Assembly: GCA_021325615.1 (NCBI GenBank)
Contig: JAJPGU010000013.1
Location: 1 to 42,479, forward strand
Origin: Nitrososphaerota archaeon
Lineage (GTDB): Archaea; Thermoproteota; Nitrososphaeria; Nitrososphaerales; Nitrosopumilaceae
Reading direction: 5' to 3'
Length of the DNA stretch: 42,479 nt
The position numbers and the translations under genes were made by a program. Of the stretch, positions 8,813 through 17,939 are shown in pieces. The first letter of the stretch is position 1, and each line of letters starts with the position of its first letter. The notes under the pieces were generated by a model. The model ran no database searches, had not been told where the DNA came from, and saw only the letters and a list, made by a program, of their open reading frames with translations.

Positions 8813-8978
8813 TGAAAACGATGGCCTGGATGTTAAAAGGCAAAGGCTGCCTGTGGGTAAAACGGAACGCGAATATCTAAAACGATGACATAGTGATTTT
8901 ACGGATTGAAGATACGTACCGGTAAGACAGTAGATTGTAAGCATGCAAAGTTATATCATAGGTTCCAAGGTTGGCTAG

Positions 8979-11156
8979 TTGAGAAACACAAGTCCCATAC
9001 TCTTGGGATTGATGATATTTTCTATACTCATGCCGCTAGGTGCGGTACCGCATGCAAGTGCTCAGCTTATACTCGGGCCCCCGATGAACCTCATGGCAAG
9101 GGCTGCCTCTACCTCCCAGATTGACCTGAGCTGGTCTCCTCCTGCCGACCTTGGGGGCCTGCTCATAACCGGATACAAGATAGACAGGTCAACAAACGGC
9201 GGGTCGACGTGGTCAACTATTGTCTTTAGCACTGGAAACGCCCAAACGACATATGCCAACGGGGGCCTGTCGCCTGGAACCACATACTGGTACAGGGTGT
9301 CGGCCATTACCTTGATACTCACAAGCGCGCCCTCAAACACCGCATCTGCTACGACCTTGACCCCGGTCACGCCGCCGGGAGCCCCATCGGGCCTTGTCGC
9401 AACAGGCGGCAACTCGCAGGTTGCGCTATCCTGGAATGCGCCGTCCTCAAACGGCGGGTCTGCCATAACTAGCTATGACATTTACCGCGGGACGTCGCCC
9501 GGGGGCGAGGCCTCAGGCCCGGTGGCCAGCGGTGTCACGTCCACAAGGTACACCGACACCGGGGTAGCAAACGGCCAGGCGTACTACTACCAAGTGAGGG
9601 CCGTAAACTCTGCAGGCACCGGAGCGGCCTCAAACGAGGCATCGGCAACACCTTCCACTGCGCCGGGAGCCCCATCGGGCCTTGTCGCAACAGGCGGCAA
9701 CTCGCAGGTTGCGCTATCCTGGAATGCGCCGTCCTCAAACGGCGGGTCTGCCATAACAAGCTATGACATTTACCGCGGGACGTCGCCCGGGGGCGAGGCG
9801 GGAACTCCGCTTACCATCGTGGGGGGGTCGGCCCTCTCATATGCCGACACCTCGGCTGCCAACGGGCAGACATACTACTATACAGTCCGCGCCTCAAACT
9901 CTGCGGGCACGGGCCCGCAGTCAAACGAGGCAAGCGCTACTCCATCTGCACCGGTTACCCCGCCAAGCCCGCCCACCGGGCTTGCAGCATCGGCAGCATC
10001 GTCGTCGCAGATTGACCTGTCATGGAACACGCCCTCCTCAGATGGGGGGTCTGCAATAACAGGATACATGGTTGAAAGGTCCTCTGACAGCGGCTCGACA
10101 TGGTCTGCCATATCGCAGGACACAGGGAGCACGGCCACCAACTACTCTGACAGCGGGCTCCAGCCGGGCATTACATTTGAGTACAGGGTCTCGGCAATCA
10201 ACCCGGCAGGCACAAGCCAGCCATCCAACACCGCGTCTGCCACTACTGCGCCCCTCGGGATACACCTAGTCCAGGCGGGACTGATAGTGTCAGATCCGCT
10301 TGACAACGAGACTGAGACCCAGCAGCAACTCCAGGCAAATCCTGGATACTGGACATATGGCGGGGACGCGCCGGCTGAGGGCGCACCATACGACTTTTTC
10401 AAGGACACGCAGGGATTGCACATCGGGGCACAAGCTCCCAAGGACGGTACATGGGCGGGCTACTTTGCGATGAGCCAGAACACGCAAGGCCAGCTGTTCC
10501 ATGCTACCGTGACCACGCCGGTCAGGACCGTGTCAAACACCACAGACCCCACGTGGTACGAGAACGGCCTTTACGTCCAGACCTCGCAGCCATACGTTAA
10601 CTATGTGACATGCTTTGCGCTCTCGGGGGCGTGGGGCGCGCAATGGGTTGTTGCGTCAGTCACTGGAAACGCCAACCAGGGGACACAGGAAAACACCCTG
10701 TGGACCGACACCAGCACGAACCAGCCCCTTTCAAGGGAATGCACCATAATCACAAACGGAAGCAACTATCTCAAGGTATACCTTGACGGGAACTTGGTAT
10801 ACCAGAACAGCACGCTCAACCTGCAGATGCCGCCTCCATTCAACGCATACCTTGAGCCCCAGTCGTCCTACTCGGGCCAGCTGCTCAACGGTACCTATGC
10901 GGGCTATTACTCGACTGCAGGCGAGAATGTCCAGGTAAACGGCCTTCCGCCAGGCGCGGCAAGGGTGGACCTTGTGGACTCGCAGGGCAATATCATTGCA
11001 AGCTCGCCTGCCTCGTCCGGTACGGCGACTGTCGGGATAGGGCAGTTTGACTTTCCGCTTGCCGCATCCATAGTGGCCTACGACTCGCAGGGAAGGGCGG
11101 TGGCACAGTCGGGCGCCATGAGCATCTACGGGGGAGACGTCTATGCCGCAGGGTGA
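8979..11156 (+). CDS. secreted protein with four fibronectin type III domains and a C-terminal lectin-like domain
   Basis: A 725-aa protein with a signal peptide ending in ASA. Four FN3 domains span about residues 33-128, 132-226, 228-325 and 330-422, each with the W-x-P, Y and SNxASAT end pattern. The remaining 300 residues include VYLDGNLVYQNSTL and look like a concanavalin/LamG-type beta sandwich, so it is probably an adhesin or glycan binder. The start is TTG at 8979 with TTATAT about 22 nt upstream. FN3 domains 2 and 3 share nearly identical DNA (see the repeats). Confidence 0.8.
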   Translation: MRNTSPILLGLMIFSILMPLGAVPHASAQLILGPPMNLMARAASTSQIDLSWSPPADLGGLLITGYKIDRSTNGGSTWSTIVFSTGNAQTTYANGGLSPGTTYWYRVSAITLILTSAPSNTASATTLTPVTPPGAPSGLVATGGNSQVALSWNAPSSNGGSAITSYDIYRGTSPGGEASGPVASGVTSTRYTDTGVANGQAYYYQVRAVNSAGTGAASNEASATPSTAPGAPSGLVATGGNSQVALSWNAPSSNGGSAITSYDIYRGTSPGGEAGTPLTIVGGSALSYADTSAANGQTYYYTVRASNSAGTGPQSNEASATPSAPVTPPSPPTGLAASAASSSQIDLSWNTPSSDGGSAITGYMVERSSDSGSTWSAISQDTGSTATNYSDSGLQPGITFEYRVSAINPAGTSQPSNTASATTAPLGIHLVQAGLIVSDPLDNETETQQQLQANPGYWTYGGDAPAEGAPYDFFKDTQGLHIGAQAPKDGTWAGYFAMSQNTQGQLFHATVTTPVRTVSNTTDPTWYENGLYVQTSQPYVNYVTCFALSGAWGAQWVVASVTGNANQGTQENTLWTDTSTNQPLSRECTIITNGSNYLKVYLDGNLVYQNSTLNLQMPPPFNAYLEPQSSYSGQLLNGTYAGYYSTAGENVQVNGLPPGAARVDLVDSQGNIIASSPASSGTATVGIGQFDFPLAASIVAYDSQGRAVAQSGAMSIYGGDVYAAG
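9373..9511 (+). repeat. 139-bp internal repeat of the FN3 gene, copy 1
   Basis: Matches 9661-9799 with a single mismatch that I could find, at an offset of exactly 288 bp (96 codons, one FN3 module). Near identity at third codon positions points to a recent duplication or gene conversion. Confidence 0.9.
9661..9799 (+). repeat. 139-bp internal repeat of the FN3 gene, copy 2
   Basis: Second copy, in the following FN3 domain. Similarity falls off abruptly after the codons for GGEA, as expected for a conversion tract. Confidence 0.9.
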
Positions 11157-11222
11157 ATCATGGATTGATGTCATAGTAGATTCTATGCAAATTCAGATAA
11201 CTCTTGGAGTGGGGGATATGGC

Positions 11223-11447
11223 ATGAGCGGAAGGAAGCTGGTCCTGCTTGGGATCCTAGTTCTTGCAGTGCTTGTGATTCCGGTGGTTACCCACCTCTCG
11301 TCTGCCGTGCCGCAGCAGCACAAGGGGCCGTTTCCCTTCCCGCCAAAACTGATACCGCCGATAGACCCCAACAACCACCACCACCTGGTAAAGAAGGGGA
11401 TTGTGCCGATAGGCAAGGCACCGCACTTTCTAAAGGGCAAGCCATAG
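11223..11447 (+). CDS. small secreted or membrane-anchored Pro/His-rich protein
   Basis: A 74-aa product with an N-terminal hydrophobic helix (LVLLGILVLAVLVIPVV) after a basic start, then a Pro-rich segment and an HHH cluster. It starts 66 nt after the FN3 gene on the same strand, with a purine-rich GGAGTGGGGGAT before the ATG, so it may be co-transcribed. The family is unknown; metal binding through the His cluster is conceivable but unsupported. Confidence 0.55.
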   Translation: MSGRKLVLLGILVLAVLVIPVVTHLSSAVPQQHKGPFPFPPKLIPPIDPNNHHHLVKKGIVPIGKAPHFLKGKP

Positions 11448-11525
11448 GGTTCAAGTCCCGTCCTGCTGCGTTAACGGTATCTGGCGGGAGGGGTTTGCAA
11501 ACAGTCGTGCCATTCTACAGGGCGT

Positions 11526-12005
11526 CTACTCTGAAATTGTGACGCGAAGTATCTTTGCGTCTTGGGTGGGACACTCATTCCTGCCCCTGGGGAGGTGGCC
11601 TATCACATCGGCAACCTCCATTCCGCTTGTTACCTCGCCAAATGCAGTATACTGCCCGTCAAGGAACGTGCTGTCGCCAGTTACGATGAAGAACTGCGAG
11701 CCTGCACTGTCCGGGTCGTCGGACCTTGCCATGGAGACGACGCCCCTGACGTGGGATTTTGAGTTAAACTCGGCCTTTATGGTGTATCCCGGCCCTCCCA
11801 TGCCCCACTTGGTCCTGTCCGGCTGCCTCGTATTTGGGTCGCCCCCCTGGATTACCCATCCGGGGACAATCCTGTGGAAGAGCAGCCCGTCGTAAAAGCC
11901 GGACCTTGCCAGCTTGACAAAGTTCCTTACGGTTTCCGGCGCGTAGTTTGGCAATAGTTCAAAAACGATGTTGCCAAAGTTTGTCTCTACCGTAGCCTGG
12001 GCCAC
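11526..12005 (-). CDS. peptidyl-prolyl cis-trans isomerase, cyclophilin type
   Basis: A 159-aa cyclophilin catalysing proline isomerisation in the cytosol. The family pattern is complete: NFVKLARSGFYDGLLFHRIVPGWVIQGGDP, SMARSDDPDSAGSQFFI, FLDGQYTAFGEV. The catalytic Arg (FHRI) and the Gln/Phe pair (SQFFI) are present. There is no signal peptide. The start is GTG at 12005, directly followed by the AQATVETNFG strand. Confidence 0.95.
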   Translation of the reverse strand: MAQATVETNFGNIVFELLPNYAPETVRNFVKLARSGFYDGLLFHRIVPGWVIQGGDPNTRQPDRTKWGMGGPGYTIKAEFNSKSHVRGVVSMARSDDPDSAGSQFFIVTGDSTFLDGQYTAFGEVTSGMEVADVIGHLPRGRNECPTQDAKILRVTISE

Positions 12006-12217
12006 ACGTGGCAGGGTGGCGTTTTATCATAATAGTCTTTCCCAGATTCTTCCAGACTGTGGAAGGGGAAATTTTTAATCAAGGTTTTCCATGATCAAGC
12101 AGATGCCGGCTTGGTCGGGGCCGGTGTCTTCAGGATGTGGTTTTGTATATTAGTGGATGCCAAAAGATTTCCAAATTTTTTGCCTGGGGCGCCTTGTTGA
12201 CCCAACGCACAGGCCTG

Positions 12218-13306
12218 TCAGATCGGCTCAAACATCCGCGGGCCCTGCATAAAGTCAAATGCCGGTGCCATCCCGGTTGCCGAGGCATCGCGGGTGGAGA
12301 GGGGCTCAAGCCCGAACCTGTCCTCGATGAACCTCAGTACCGAGGTGTGGTCGTATACCGTGCTGTCGACAAAGCCCTTCCTTGCATATGGCGATATCAC
12401 AAGGCACGGCACGCGGAACCCGTAGCCCATGCTGTCGACCTGCGGGGGTGCCACGTGGTCGTAAAACCCCCCATAGTCGTCCCAGGTCACAAATATTGCC
12501 GACGAGGTCCAGTAGGCGCTAGATCCCACTGCGTTTACAATGTCGTCTGCGACCGAGTCCTGTCCCGCCTGGATGTTCTTTGGCGGGTGCTCGTCGCCCC
12601 CCGGGGCGCCGACAATCCAGCACACCTGCGGGAGGGCACCGCCTGCAAGATCCTGCGCAAATTCGGAAGCCTGGCCAAAGTGGGACTGCGCCGAGGGCAG
12701 CCCCTGGACATACTGGAAGCTCTCGTACCATTTTGTAAACCCGTATACCTTCCAAGAGATGCCCTTGGAGTCAAGCTGCTCAAATATCGGGGGAAAAGTG
12801 ATTGTGCGCGGCACCCTGTCGTCAGTCAGCCCGCCCGAGGTTCCCGCCACGAGGTAGAGGTGGTTTGGCGCGCTCTCGCTCATGACTGAGGTAAAGTACC
12901 TGTCGCAGAGGACGTACTGGCCTGCCGCCTTCCAGTACCTTGGCAGGTCCCCGCCGTCAAAGTATCCCATGGTCTCGCGGCTTCCCTCCGAGTAGACAAA
13001 GCCGTCCATCTTGCCCCCGTCATAGTCGGCCCTTGCGGCCTTCCAGTTGTGGTTCATGTCGACCGGAGTCAGGGTGGGGTCATGGTAGGGCTGGATGCAG
13101 TCAGAAGAGCCCGGTGTGACGGGTATGCAAATGGGCTTTCCCGCGGTGCCGTCTGCCCCCGGGAACGTGCCGAAATAGTTGTCAAACGTGTGGTTCTCCT
13201 GGAGCACCACGACGATGTTCTGTATGTTGCCTAGCCCTGCCTGGGGGGACCTGGCGCGGCCCTCCCGTCCCTTCCCTGCGAAAAACCGGGGCTTTTTTAT
13301 TCTCAT
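12218..13306 (-). CDS. phosphoesterase of the phospholipase C / acid phosphatase family
   Basis: A 362-aa member of the alkaline-phosphatase-like phosphoesterase family (bacterial PLC, AcpA). Visible motifs are [15 protein letters not shown] near residue 33, the [22 protein letters not shown] block, [17 protein letters not shown] and [16 protein letters not shown]. The Glu/Asn, Asp and His residues are the expected metal ligands. It should hydrolyse phosphoesters such as phospholipid head groups. No signal peptide is visible after the basic N-terminus, unusual for a family that is usually exported. TTTTAA lies 24 nt upstream of the ATG. Confidence 0.88.
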   Translation of the reverse strand: MRIKKPRFFAGKGREGRARSPQAGLGNIQNIVVVLQENHTFDNYFGTFPGADGTAGKPICIPVTPGSSDCIQPYHDPTLTPVDMNHNWKAARADYDGGKMDGFVYSEGSRETMGYFDGGDLPRYWKAAGQYVLCDRYFTSVMSESAPNHLYLVAGTSGGLTDDRVPRTITFPPIFEQLDSKGISWKVYGFTKWYESFQYVQGLPSAQSHFGQASEFAQDLAGGALPQVCWIVGAPGGDEHPPKNIQAGQDSVADDIVNAVGSSAYWTSSAIFVTWDDYGGFYDHVAPPQVDSMGYGFRVPCLVISPYARKGFVDSTVYDHTSVLRFIEDRFGLEPLSTRDASATGMAPAFDFMQGPRMFEPI

Positions 13307-13407
13307 ATGCCAGAAGGTACGGGTCAGGAATTAAAAGACATGCGCATGATTTCTACAGAAGATTGATTCTGGACACCCGTGTGCCGCGTCGTCCAAGGAT
13401 TGCCGGT

Positions 13408-14367
13408 TTATCTTACAATTATCTTGCCGTACATCCCATCCTGCGCATGGCCGGGATAGGTGCAGACGTACCAGTATGTGCCGGGATTTGAAAGCGTTAC
13501 GGCATAGCTATACTCGTATGCCATGCCCTTGCCAGGATCGTCGTTTGGAAGAACCGGCATGGTTGCAACCATTCCGCCGTACATCATCCCCTGCATTGCC
13601 ATGTAGGGATACGGTGGCGGTGATGTCATTATTGCAAAGTTGTGTGCCATGTCCTCGTCGAGGTTGACCGAGGTGACGTTAAGGGTCGTCCCTCGGTTTA
13701 CCGTTATCGTGGGGTCTATCATGCCTCCTATAACAAAGGCGTCGTCCTTTGCGTACTGGGGTGCGGCTGTGCCGGTAAAGTTCCTTGCATCATAGCCTGA
13801 AAACGAGAGGGCTACAATGTCTGCCACCTGCGAGCTGAATGCCAGGGTATTGTTCTGGGTAAATTTTTGGGCAAGTGGGGGAAGGCCTGCCATTGACCTT
13901 GCCTCTGAAATCGGGATGGTCCCAAGCTGCTGGCCCTGGCCGCCGTACATCATCCCGGGTCCCATGTACGACCCTGGGGCCGGCTGGCCGGTAAATGCCG
14001 GAACCTGCGTGCCGTTGAGCCCGCCGGGGGATGCCTGGTGAGACCACTGCCTCTGGAACTGGGGGTTTTGCATCATCCATGGGCCCATGTACTGGTTCTG
14101 GAAGCTTGGGTTGCCCATCATGCCATACATGAAGTCCCTGTTCTGGAGCATGTAGCCATACATCTGCTGCCTCTGCGGGTTCTGCATCATGTATGACATG
14201 TACTGGCCTGCAAACTGCGGGTTTCCTGACATCATGCTGTAAAACGCCGGGCCCTGGGGTACGGCCTGGTAGGGACTGTATGCGGCCATAAATATGACAT
14301 ATCCAAGACCAATTCCAGCTACAAAAGCCCCGATGATTACTCCCGTGATAACATAACCGCGCGCCAT
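13408..14367 (-). CDS. membrane-anchored type I copper protein with Met/Gln-rich N-terminal region
   Basis: A 319-aa protein. An N-terminal transmembrane anchor (about residues 5-28) is followed by about 120 residues rich in Met, Gln, Asn and Tyr, with repeated M-x-N-P-x-F and MMQNP units. A cupredoxin fold follows. Ligands are H242 (AHNF), C302, H307 and M312 (CTYPGH then DGM), the plastocyanin arrangement. It probably carries electrons outside the membrane, as the many copper proteins of ammonia-oxidising archaea are thought to do. The Met-rich segment may bind Cu(I). Confidence 0.85.
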   Translation of the reverse strand: MARGYVITGVIIGAFVAGIGLGYVIFMAAYSPYQAVPQGPAFYSMMSGNPQFAGQYMSYMMQNPQRQQMYGYMLQNRDFMYGMMGNPSFQNQYMGPWMMQNPQFQRQWSHQASPGGLNGTQVPAFTGQPAPGSYMGPGMMYGGQGQQLGTIPISEARSMAGLPPLAQKFTQNNTLAFSSQVADIVALSFSGYDARNFTGTAAPQYAKDDAFVIGGMIDPTITVNRGTTLNVTSVNLDEDMAHNFAIMTSPPPYPYMAMQGMMYGGMVATMPVLPNDDPGKGMAYEYSYAVTLSNPGTYWYVCTYPGHAQDGMYGKIIVR

Positions 14368-14504
14368 TTTATCTTACAAACGCCGGGTTTTGTTATAATA
14401 CGGTTGCACGAATATCATCCTTGATAACAGTCATCTGTCATCAAAACCTGGCCTGTCCTGCGGAACCGTGAAGTGGGCCGGCAGCTCCTGGAATTCAGGG
14501 ACGC

Positions 14505-15032
14505 TCACTCCTGAAAGCTGAGCACAAGCGAGTTTGTGGTCGTGGTCGAGCTGCAGGACTTGCCAAGCGTCGACCTTATCAGCGTCTCAAGGAACGCCTT
14601 TAGAAACAAGGATCCCTTCCTTCCAAGGCCGTGGCGCACGCTAAACGTCACGCTGCCCCCGGCCCTTGCCTCGTCATGCGTCCCGTACCCGCAGTGGTCA
14701 AAATACATCTTGATGAACTTGGTCACGGTGTCTGGCGAGACGCCCTTCCACTTGAACAGGATGAACTCCTTTGGCGCCTTTTCAGCAATGTCTGCAGCCA
14801 GGATGGAAACGTCCTTGTCGTCCAGCAACTCAAGCGCAGTCTTGAAGGCCTCCCTGCTCAACACGATGGTCCCAAACTTTTCCATGTACCGCTGCCATTC
14901 CACATACTCGCCGAAAATCTGGTTTGCAAGCGTGTTTACGGTTATCTTTCTTTCCTCGGCCTCCTCGCGCAGTACCTTCTCGTATTCCTTGTCTATCCTG
15001 AATGTAAAGGTGGTTGTTTTCTTGCTACTCAT
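14505..15032 (-). CDS. ribbon-helix-helix DNA-binding protein with C-terminal sensor-like domain
   Basis: A 175-aa protein. The N-terminal residues 5-45 (TTTFTFRIDKEYEKVLREEA then ITVNTLANQIF) are a typical ribbon-helix-helix with a basic beta strand. The remaining 120 residues form an unrecognised alpha/beta domain containing FKWKGVSPDTVTKFIKMYFD and RHGLGRKGS. It lies divergent to the rhodanese/persulfide gene with 70 bp between starts, so it could control that promoter or itself; that is inference from position. Confidence 0.7.
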   Translation of the reverse strand: MSSKKTTTFTFRIDKEYEKVLREEAEERKITVNTLANQIFGEYVEWQRYMEKFGTIVLSREAFKTALELLDDKDVSILAADIAEKAPKEFILFKWKGVSPDTVTKFIKMYFDHCGYGTHDEARAGGSVTFSVRHGLGRKGSLFLKAFLETLIRSTLGKSCSSTTTTNSLVLSFQE

Positions 15033-15102
15033 TTAACATCTGAACACAATTGATTACACTGGAGACCCATTCGCTAAATACTTTCTTGTGACATACCAAC
15101 AC

Positions 15103-16521
15103 ATGGACAAAAATTTAGATTTGGAAAAACTCGCAGTCGCGCCGGAGGAACTTTCTTCAGACCTTGAGGGTGGAAGGCCGCTCCTAGTGTTTGACCTCAG
15201 GCTCAAGGAGAACTTTGCACGGGGACATGTCAAGGGGTCTGTCCACGCCGTGTGCGATTCGCGCGCCAAGGAGACCATAATGCCCAAGATTCCAAGGGGG
15301 GTAAGGATTGTGCTAATTGACGAGGACGGGTCCGTGTCTTCGCAGACGGCAGGCATGATGGCATCATACGGGCTTGATGCGCATTTCCTGCGTGGCGGGA
15401 TTAAAAGCTGGGCAGGGGACCTTGTCAGCAGGGACGTCCACATGACGATAACTCCGGAAGAACTCTGGCGCAGGATGGAAAACAACGAGGACCTGGTCCT
15501 CGTGGATGTGAGGCAGCCTGAAGAATTTTCAGACTTTGCGATACCTGGGAGCATAAACATCCCGCTTGGGGACCTGTTCAACAACGAGTCCCTTGATAAA
15601 ATTCCAAGGGGCAGGCAGGTGGTGACAGTCTGCCCGCATGGCAACAGGTCTATGGTTGCAGCCTTTGCCCTTGCAAGGAACGGCACGGAGGCACTCTCGC
15701 TTTCTGGGGGACTTGCAGGGTGGGGTCAGGTCCTAAGCCCAAAAACGCTGGCAAGAGATGGAGCCACGGTCTTGCAGGTGGAAAAGGTCGGAAAAGGCTG
15801 CCTCTCCTATGTCATAGGATCAGGGGGCGAGGCACTGGTGGTCGACCCCGTATATCCTGCAGAAAAGTACATCGAGATAGCAAGAGGCAAGGGACTGGAA
15901 ATAACGAAGGTGATAGACACGCACCAGCATGCCGACCATGTCTCTGCCGCACGCGACCTGGCAGGCCTTGCAGGGGCTGCGCTCTACATGAGCAGGTACG
16001 AGCAGTATGACTTTGAAAGCAGCAGGATTGGGGACGGCGACGTAATACCGGTGGGCGAGTCCTCGGTAAGGGCAGTCCACACGCCGGGGCACACCCCGGG
16101 AAGCCTGTCGCTACTGCTTGATGAAAAATATCTCTTCACCGGCGATGTCCTTTTTGTCGACGGCATAGGGAGGCCTGACCTGCGGGACAGGGCAAGGGAG
16201 TTTGCTGCAAGCCTTTACGACACGCTGCACGGCAAGCTGCTTGTGCTTCCCGGGGACACAAGAATTCTGCCGGCACACCGAGGCGAGCAGGTCCCTCGCG
16301 GGCGGGGGCCGTATCATTCCACAATACGGGCGGCACGAGAAATGGAAATTTTCAGACTGCCACGCGATGCCTTTGTGGAAAAGGTTGCAGGCATGGCACT
16401 TCCAAGGCCCATGAACTATGAGAAGATAATAGGCATAAACAGGTCCAGGGCAAGGGTTCCGGTACCGGAGGTTGCCGACCTTGAGATCGGGCCAAACAGG
16501 TGCGCCATAGCCACTGCCTGA
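15103..16521 (+). CDS. double-rhodanese / metallo-beta-lactamase fusion (persulfide dioxygenase-like)
   Basis: A 472-aa protein with two N-terminal rhodanese domains (about 15-110 and 120-215) and an ETHE1-like metallo-beta-lactamase domain (about 225-400). The first rhodanese lacks the active-site Cys (an IDEDGS stretch at that place). The second has CPHGNRS with Cys177. The metal site HxHxDH is at 274-279, followed by HTPGHTPGS, FTGDVLF and PAHRGE. Likely reaction: oxidation of glutathione- or protein-persulfide to sulfite. CTAAATA lies about 24 nt before ATG 15103, supporting this start over GTG 15088. The TauE-type gene follows directly. Confidence 0.9.
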   Translation: MDKNLDLEKLAVAPEELSSDLEGGRPLLVFDLRLKENFARGHVKGSVHAVCDSRAKETIMPKIPRGVRIVLIDEDGSVSSQTAGMMASYGLDAHFLRGGIKSWAGDLVSRDVHMTITPEELWRRMENNEDLVLVDVRQPEEFSDFAIPGSINIPLGDLFNNESLDKIPRGRQVVTVCPHGNRSMVAAFALARNGTEALSLSGGLAGWGQVLSPKTLARDGATVLQVEKVGKGCLSYVIGSGGEALVVDPVYPAEKYIEIARGKGLEITKVIDTHQHADHVSAARDLAGLAGAALYMSRYEQYDFESSRIGDGDVIPVGESSVRAVHTPGHTPGSLSLLLDEKYLFTGDVLFVDGIGRPDLRDRAREFAASLYDTLHGKLLVLPGDTRILPAHRGEQVPRGRGPYHSTIRAAREMEIFRLPRDAFVEKVAGMALPRPMNYEKIIGINRSRARVPVPEVADLEIGPNRCAIATA

Positions 16522-16535
16522 CCCCCTGGCATATT

Positions 16536-17363
16536 ATGAATCCTGAAGTCTTGAATGCAATAGCGCTGGCAGTGGCTCAACCTGCGGCCGGCCAACTCGG
16601 GCCCGCCGCGGCCCTCCTCTCGCTATTGTCCGGGACTGCTGTGGGGTTCAGCCTGGGGCTAGTGGGCGGCGGAGGCTCGGTCCTTGCCCTGCCCCTTTTG
16701 ATATACGTGGTGGGGCTGCCCCCGCACGTGTCCATCGGGACCTCGGCCCTTTCCGTGGCAGTAAATGCCGTTACAAACCTCGTGCAGCACGCAAGGCGGG
16801 GGCATGTGAGGGCAAAAAAGGGGGTCTTGTTTGCAGTTCCTGGCGCAGCAGGGGCTTTTTTTGGAGCCCAGCTTGGCCTTCTCACGCCGCCAAGCCACCT
16901 GCTTGTCCTGTTCGGCCTGTTCATGATGGGAATTGCGGCATTCATGCTAATCCACAGGCATGCTGCCCGTGGCGGCAACGCAGATGGCGGCAGCGTACGG
17001 CACACGGCGCGCCTTGTTCCCACGGGGGTTCTGGCGGGGCTTGCTGCGGGATATTTTGGAATCGGCGGGGGATTTCTTGTCACGCCGGCGATGATTTACG
17101 CGGGAGGGCTGGGCATTCTTGATGCCATAGGGACATCGCTTCTGCCGGTCAGCGCATTTGGGCTTGCAACGGCGGCAAGATATGCTGCGGAAACCCAGGT
17201 GGACTGGGCGGTATCGGGGCTTTTCATGGCAGGGGGGCTAGGCGGAGGCATGGTGGGCACGAGGCTTGCCGGGAGGCTGCCGCTGGGGGCGCTTGCAAAA
17301 CTTTTTGCGGCAATCCTTGTTGCGGTTGCAGTCTACGTCATTCTCCGCAACCTAGCGGCATAG
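16536..17363 (+). CDS. TauE/SafE family sulfite/anion exporter
   Basis: A 275-aa polytopic membrane protein with about 8 hydrophobic helices and the TauE/SafE repeats (GLVGGGGSVLALPLLIYVVGLPPH in the first half, GYFGIGGGFLVTPAMIYAGGL in the second). The family exports sulfite, sulfoacetate or related anions. ATG 16536 lies 14 nt after the stop of the persulfide dioxygenase-like gene, so the two form an operon: sulfite made by the enzyme could be removed by the exporter. The longer frame from 16500 overlaps that gene and adds a non-membrane stretch. Confidence 0.88.
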   Translation: MNPEVLNAIALAVAQPAAGQLGPAAALLSLLSGTAVGFSLGLVGGGGSVLALPLLIYVVGLPPHVSIGTSALSVAVNAVTNLVQHARRGHVRAKKGVLFAVPGAAGAFFGAQLGLLTPPSHLLVLFGLFMMGIAAFMLIHRHAARGGNADGGSVRHTARLVPTGVLAGLAAGYFGIGGGFLVTPAMIYAGGLGILDAIGTSLLPVSAFGLATAARYAAETQVDWAVSGLFMAGGLGGGMVGTRLAGRLPLGALAKLFAAILVAVAVYVILRNLAA

Positions 17364-17444
17364 GCCTTTAGGGGATTGGGGCCCTAAAACCAATCCTGGT
17401 AATCGTGGTTCGCTGTTAAATAAAAAAAAGGCCAAGGTAAGCAC

Positions 17445-17855
17445 GTGACAAAACCAGGCCTTCTTTTCTATGCGGTGGGTGCGCTGATGTTTGCAACTGG
17501 AGGAATCTATTTTTATGAATCGTATTCTGAGGCGCAGGAATTTGGCACTGAGCTTGCGGCACAGGCGGAAACGATGTTTTTTGCCACCGCCGGCGTGCTG
17601 TACGTCCCGTTTGGAATATGGATGGTCAGAAACAAGATGTCAAGCAGGGCGCCCTATGTGATTTCACTTGCGGGCTCGGCAATGCTGATTGTCCTTTACA
17701 TCGCGTCAAGAAGCGTCAACCTTCCAATAGTGGGCCAGCAGGAGGACGTGGGGGTGACCGACCTTGCAAGCAAGTTCCTCCAGGCCGGGATAATCGCAAT
17801 ATGCGGAGTCCTCCTTGCAAGATCAAAGGGATTCCAGGTAGCGGAGATAAAATGA
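17445..17855 (+). CDS. four-helix membrane protein of unknown function
   Basis: A 136-aa protein with four predicted membrane segments (about 7-23, 42-60, 72-88, 108-124) and short polar loops. The start is GTG at 17445, with TTAAATAAA about 20-25 nt upstream, so leaderless transcription is likely and it is probably separate from the upstream sulfur operon. The family is not recognised. Confidence 0.7.
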   Translation: MTKPGLLFYAVGALMFATGGIYFYESYSEAQEFGTELAAQAETMFFATAGVLYVPFGIWMVRNKMSSRAPYVISLAGSAMLIVLYIASRSVNLPIVGQQEDVGVTDLASKFLQAGIIAICGVLLARSKGFQVAEIK

Positions 17856-17939
17856 CAAATACATGGAAAGCACAGGGCGATGCGCCGGCACTGCCCTGTT
17901 TTAACCTGTCCTGAGGCCGGTTTCCAAAAGCGGGCCCGG

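Noticed and set aside
12137-12889. Long plus-strand frame opposite the phosphoesterase gene
   Set aside because: It is antisense to a clear phosphoesterase; its Arg/Cys/His-rich product is typical of shadow frames in G+C-rich DNA.
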